A stretch of DNA of 64,000 nt. It comes from Pseudomonadota bacterium (GTDB taxonomy: Bacteria; Pseudomonadota; Alphaproteobacteria; Rhizobiales; Xanthobacteraceae). The notes under the pieces were generated by a model. The model was not told where the DNA came from. It made no database searches and worked only from the letters and a program-made list of their open reading frames with translations. Shown here piece after piece: positions 60,847 to 64,000 of this stretch (its first letter is position 1; every line of letters starts with the position of its first letter). The DNA is taken from contig JAEXYA010000037.1 in the NCBI GenBank assembly GCA_023451825.1, positions 4,743 to 68,742 of the forward strand. Direction: 5' to 3'. A program made the translations under genes and the position numbers.

Positions 60847-61590
60847 ATGCGCATCCTGCCTCTGCTGCTCTTGCTCCTGACCAGTCCCGCTGTTGCTGCC
60901 GAAGCCATCGTGAAAGATGGTGACACTCTGCAAGTCGGCTCCGTCACCTACAAGCTTGCCGGCGTCGATGCGCCGGAGCTCGATCAGCCCTGTGTCGATG
61001 AGCATGCCGACAATTGGGCCTGCGGCATCGATGCGCGCGATCGGCTGGTGAAACTGATCAACAAGCGCGACGTCCGCTGCGAGGATTTTGGCGAGGACAA
61101 GACCTCCAAGGGCCGCAAGGCAGGGCTCTGCACCGTAGTCGGCGAGACGGTCAGCCTCAATCAGGCGGTGATCCAGGCGGGCTATGGCATCGGCATCGCG
61201 CCGCCCGCCAAGGCCGGCTTCCCGCTCGACGAGGCCAAGGCCGCTCAGGCAAAGTTGGGCCTGTGGCGCGGCTGTTTCGTGGCCCCCGCCGATTTCCGCG
61301 GCAAGGTCGCCGATGGCAGACTGCTCGGCAGCGCCTGCGCCCCCGACAAGGAAAAGGCGCTGCGCGCGGCGCTGTTCCCGGCCGATCTGCCAAAACCCGA
61401 TGGCTGCAATATCCGCGCAAAACAGGTTCGCCGCGCCAAGCTTACGGGCAATGTCGGCGTCTATCTGATCCCGCAATGCCAGAACTACGCCACCCAGCCG
61501 AAGCCGGATCGCTGGTTCTGCAGCGAGGACGATGCCCGCGCGGCCGGATACCGCAAGGCGCTGAATTGCCAAGCATCCAGCAAGAAATAA
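60847..61590 (+). CDS. Thermonuclease-family (SNase-like) exported protein
   Basis: A 247-residue protein. A short signal peptide (RILPLLLLLLTSPAVAA) precedes an SNase fold: VKDGDTLQVGSVTYKLAGVDAPELDQ, the helix region and GRKAGLCTVVGE. The Asp pair of DGDT and the Glu of DAPE are kept; the first catalytic Arg reads Lys (YKLAG), and an Arg is present near SKGRKAG. It has seven Cys residues, suited to disulfides. The C-terminal part from residue 155 is an extra Cys-containing domain. It may be a secreted nuclease or a ligand-binding relative. Confidence 0.78.
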   Translation: MRILPLLLLLLTSPAVAAEAIVKDGDTLQVGSVTYKLAGVDAPELDQPCVDEHADNWACGIDARDRLVKLINKRDVRCEDFGEDKTSKGRKAGLCTVVGETVSLNQAVIQAGYGIGIAPPAKAGFPLDEAKAAQAKLGLWRGCFVAPADFRGKVADGRLLGSACAPDKEKALRAALFPADLPKPDGCNIRAKQVRRAKLTGNVGVYLIPQCQNYATQPKPDRWFCSEDDARAAGYRKALNCQASSKK

Positions 61591-61606
61591 GGGAATCGTC
61601 GCAGCC

Positions 61607-61686
61607 GTAGGATGGGTAGAGCGCCGCGAAACCCCTCGAAGCCGGCGCAGGTGGTGATGGGTTTCGCTGCGCTCTACCCATCCTAC
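61607..61686. repeat. Long palindromic repeat, family F
   Basis: Left arm GTAGGATGGGTAGAGCGCCG and right arm GCGCTCTACCCATCCTAC pair with inner GCGAAACCC / GGGTTTCGC. It ends 108 bases before the MoxR gene start. Confidence 0.88.
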
Positions 61687-61794
61687 AAGGAGGGCGCTGG
61701 ACCTCGCCGCCTGAACCACGTAGCACAACGGAAAGCTGGTCCTGCCGCTTGCGGCTTATTCCAGCATGCGAAATCCGGAGTGAAGCGCTTGGCC

Positions 61795-62739
61795 GTGACA
61801 TCAAGTTCGTCCGCATCGATCGAAGCCGTTGAACGCGATCTCGCCTCTGCGGGCTATATCGCCAGCCGGCAGATCTCTACCGCGGTCTATCTCGCCGAGA
61901 AGATCGAAAAGCCGATCCTGGTGGAAGGGCCGGCCGGTGTCGGCAAGACCGAACTGGCCAAGGCCATTGCCGCCTCGCGTGGCCTCGAGATGATCCGTAT
62001 GCAGTGCTATGAGGGCCTCGACGAGGCCAAGGCGCTGTATGAGTGGAAATACGCCAAGCAGCTGCTCTACACGCAGATCCTCAAGGACAAACTCGGCGAA
62101 GTGCTGGGCGATGCCGATACGCTCGCCAAGGCGTTGGATCAACTTCATGCGTTCGGTGACGTGTTCTTCTCGAAAGAGTTCGTCGAGCCGCGGCCATTGC
62201 TGCGTGCACTGGAGCAGCCGAAGGGCTGCGTGCTGCTGATCGACGAGATCGACAAATCCGACGCCGAATTCGAGTCGCTGCTGCTGGAAATCCTGTCCGA
62301 TTTCCAGGTGACCATTCCCGAACTCGGCACCATCGCCGCCATCGTGCCGCCGACGGTGATCCTCACCTCCAATGGCGAGCGCGATCTCGGCGATGCGCTG
62401 AAGCGGCGTTGCCTGCATCTGCATATCGGCTTTCCCGAACCCAAGCTGGAAGAGCGCATCGTCGAAACGCGCGTGCCCGATGCGTCGGCGACACTGCGCA
62501 AGCAGCTTGTCGGTTTCGTCAGCCAGGTCCGTACGTTGGATCTGAAGAAGCTGCCATCGGTGAGCGAGACCATCGACTGGGCGAAGGTGCTGGTGTTGCT
62601 CGGCGCTTCCGAACTCGGTTCCGAACTGGTGAAGGAGACGCTCAACGTGTTGCTCAAATACGAGGGCGATATCGAAGCCACGCTGCCGAATGTCTCCACC
62701 TTTGTCGCCAATTCCGGGCGGCAAGGCGTGTTCGGCTAA
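61795..62739 (+). CDS. MoxR-type AAA+ ATPase
   Basis: A 314-residue protein. Walker A is GPAGVGKTEL (45-54), Walker B LLIDEIDK, and the sensor segment is PTVILTSNGERDLGDALKRR. MoxR-family ATPases act as chaperones that assemble metal or cofactor enzymes, usually with a VWA partner. The GTG at 61795 begins MTSSSSASIEAVE, close to homologues; TTG 61789 and GTG 61780 are alternatives. It is three bases upstream of the CoxE-like gene, so both form an operon. Confidence 0.9.
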   Translation: MTSSSSASIEAVERDLASAGYIASRQISTAVYLAEKIEKPILVEGPAGVGKTELAKAIAASRGLEMIRMQCYEGLDEAKALYEWKYAKQLLYTQILKDKLGEVLGDADTLAKALDQLHAFGDVFFSKEFVEPRPLLRALEQPKGCVLLIDEIDKSDAEFESLLLEILSDFQVTIPELGTIAAIVPPTVILTSNGERDLGDALKRRCLHLHIGFPEPKLEERIVETRVPDASATLRKQLVGFVSQVRTLDLKKLPSVSETIDWAKVLVLLGASELGSELVKETLNVLLKYEGDIEATLPNVSTFVANSGRQGVFG

Positions 62740-62742
62740 GTC

Positions 62743-64000
62743 ATGCGCGAGGTGCTGCATCGTTTCTTTCGGGCGGCGCGCGGCGCCGGGGTGCGCATCT
62801 CGCCGGCCGAAAGCATCGATGCCATGCGTGCCGCGGCGGAAGTCGGGCCGGCCGATCGCGCCATCCTGCGCGATGCCTTGCTGCTCACCATGGCGAAGTC
62901 CGGCGAAGAGAAAGCCGCGCTTGCCGCCTGCTTCGATACGTTCTTCACGCATCCTGATTTCGAAACGCCGCCGGCGGCGAATGATGATCAGGACGACGGT
63001 GGAAACGAGGCAGGCGAAGCCGAGGCTGCGGACAGCAGCGCATCGGGACAGGCCCCTGCCGAACTCGGCGCGCTCGCGCAAATGCTGCTGGCGCAGGATC
63101 GCGCGGCCATTACCGCTGCGCTCTCCAATGCCGCCAATGCGGCAGGCCTCACCAATATCCGTGTCTTCACCCAGCGCGGGCTGTTCTCCAGCCGCGTGCT
63201 CGAGCAACTCGGCATCGCGCAACTCCGCGACGATATCGACGCGCTCAATGCCAGCAATCCCGCCGATGCCGAGCGGCTCACCGCCGGGCTCGGCAGCCTG
63301 CGCGAGACGGTGAGTGAGATGGTCTCACAAGCGCTCCTTCTCTATGGCCGCGAGGAAACCGAGGCGCTGCGCAACGAAATCCTGCGCTCGGCACCGATGG
63401 CGCGGCTGGAGCAGCGGCAGATCGCGCAGATGCGCGTCCTGATCCGGCAGATCGCGCGCCGCCTGCGCGAGCGCTTCAGCAAGCCGCGCAAGCGCCAGCG
63501 CCGCGGTCATCTCGATGTCCGCCGCACCATCCGCCGCAATGCCGCCTGGGGCGGCGTGCCGTTTCTCACCGCCTGGAAGCGCCGCCATCGCGATAAGCCG
63601 AAGATCGTCGCGATCTGCGACGTCTCGGGTTCGGTGGCGCAGGTGTCGGATTTCTTCCTGCTCTTGATCCACAGCTTGCATGAAGTGGTGTCGGATGTGC
63701 GCTCCTTTGCCTTCTCCGGCAACCTGATCGAAGTCAGCGCCATGCTGGAGAACAACAAGCCCGAAGAGGCCATGAAGCAGATCATGTCCTCGGTCGGCTT
63801 CGGTTCGTCGGATTACGGCCGCTCGCTCGCCGATTTCGAAAAGGATTTCATGAGCGCGGTGACGCCGCAGACCACCGTGATCGTGCTTGGGGATGCCCGC
63901 AGCAATAATCTCGATCCCCGCGCGGATATTCTGAAGCGGATCGGCGAGCGCTCGAAGCGGCTGGTCTGGCTCAATCCGGAAGGGCGCGTGAGCTGGGGCT
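62743..64000 (+). CDS. CoxE-like VWA-domain protein, partial (runs off right edge)
   Basis: At least 419 residues are visible and no stop occurs in the window. It opens MREVLHRFFRAARGAGVRIS; an acidic linker (about 78-102) follows, and later an Arg-rich region (RKRQRRGHLDVRRTIRRNA). The VWA domain begins with the MIDAS residues DVSGSVAQ. This is the CoxE-like partner of MoxR ATPases. In CO dehydrogenase clusters the pair (CoxD/CoxE) builds the active site, but no cox structural gene is visible here, so the client is unknown. Confidence 0.88.
   Translation, partial: MREVLHRFFRAARGAGVRISPAESIDAMRAAAEVGPADRAILRDALLLTMAKSGEEKAALAACFDTFFTHPDFETPPAANDDQDDGGNEAGEAEAADSSASGQAPAELGALAQMLLAQDRAAITAALSNAANAAGLTNIRVFTQRGLFSSRVLEQLGIAQLRDDIDALNASNPADAERLTAGLGSLRETVSEMVSQALLLYGREETEALRNEILRSAPMARLEQRQIAQMRVLIRQIARRLRERFSKPRKRQRRGHLDVRRTIRRNAAWGGVPFLTAWKRRHRDKPKIVAICDVSGSVAQVSDFFLLLIHSLHEVVSDVRSFAFSGNLIEVSAMLENNKPEEAMKQIMSSVGFGSSDYGRSLADFEKDFMSAVTPQTTVIVLGDARSNNLDPRADILKRIGERSKRLVWLNPEGRVSWG

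Overview
The window looks like a chromosomal segment of an alphaproteobacterium of the Bradyrhizobium / Rhodopseudomonas / Afipia group (Nitrobacteraceae). Evidence is the high G+C, the gene order helicase - S4 protein - fdxA - carD, the order lysC - ptsP - prfA - prmC - DUF4167, an alpha-type ubiG, and several palindromic intergenic repeat families typical of that group. No plasmid, phage, CRISPR, IS element or rRNA is visible. One tRNA (Arg, CCT anticodon) is present. Genus-level placement is inference.

Layout. 1-2.6 kb: most of a SNF2/RapA-type helicase of lower G+C running off the left edge, a possible island border beside rpmB. 2.7-10.7 kb: rpmB, a DUF3108 exported protein, a large Suv3-like RNA helicase with a long disordered tail, an S4 RNA-binding protein, ferredoxin FdxA and CarD. 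10.7-13.7 kb: a DUF1801 gene bracketed by two copies of one palindromic repeat, then an M48 lipoprotein metalloprotease and a degenerate nuclease-fold protein. 13.9-23.3 kb: an acyl-CoA catabolism block (branched-chain-type solute-binding protein, two enoyl-CoA hydratases, a VOC protein, an ADP-forming acyl-CoA synthetase, two acyl-CoA dehydrogenases that may form a heteromer, an SDR). 23.3-38.7 kb: mixed accessory genes: a stress-type yidB-glsB pair with a possible EcfG promoter, ketopantoate reductase, a basic H1-like protein, a CAP protein, tRNA-Arg, VanZ, LysR, an orphan TadE/TadG-like pair, an RHH protein, a soluble triple-PAS chemoreceptor, a NUDIX hydrolase, a Bug-type binding protein, an exported protein with a lytic-transglycosylase-like motif, and an Asn-rich DUF4167 protein. 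39.2-46.4 kb: housekeeping genes prmC, prfA, ptsP, lysC, a PH-domain protein and ubiG. 46.4-47.3 kb: an 880-base non-coding stretch packed with palindromes and a candidate structured repeat. 47.3-50.1 kb: an EmrAB-type efflux pair. 50.2-59.8 kb: an MBL-fold protein divergent from a GAF-LytTR regulator, then a class-C-type serine hydrolase overlapping a 2067-residue autotransporter with a PE_PGRS-like Gly-rich domain. 59.9-64 kb: EamA transporter, a second nuclease-fold protein, and a MoxR ATPase with a truncated CoxE-like VWA protein.

How genes work together. The clearest functional units are translation termination (prfA-prmC), nitrogen-PTS and aspartate metabolism (ptsP, lysC), the acyl-CoA degradation block, the membrane fusion protein plus MFS pump, and the regulator - hydrolase - autotransporter locus. 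The last of these is the best candidate for a poorly described system. All calls come from reading the sequence; no database search was run.
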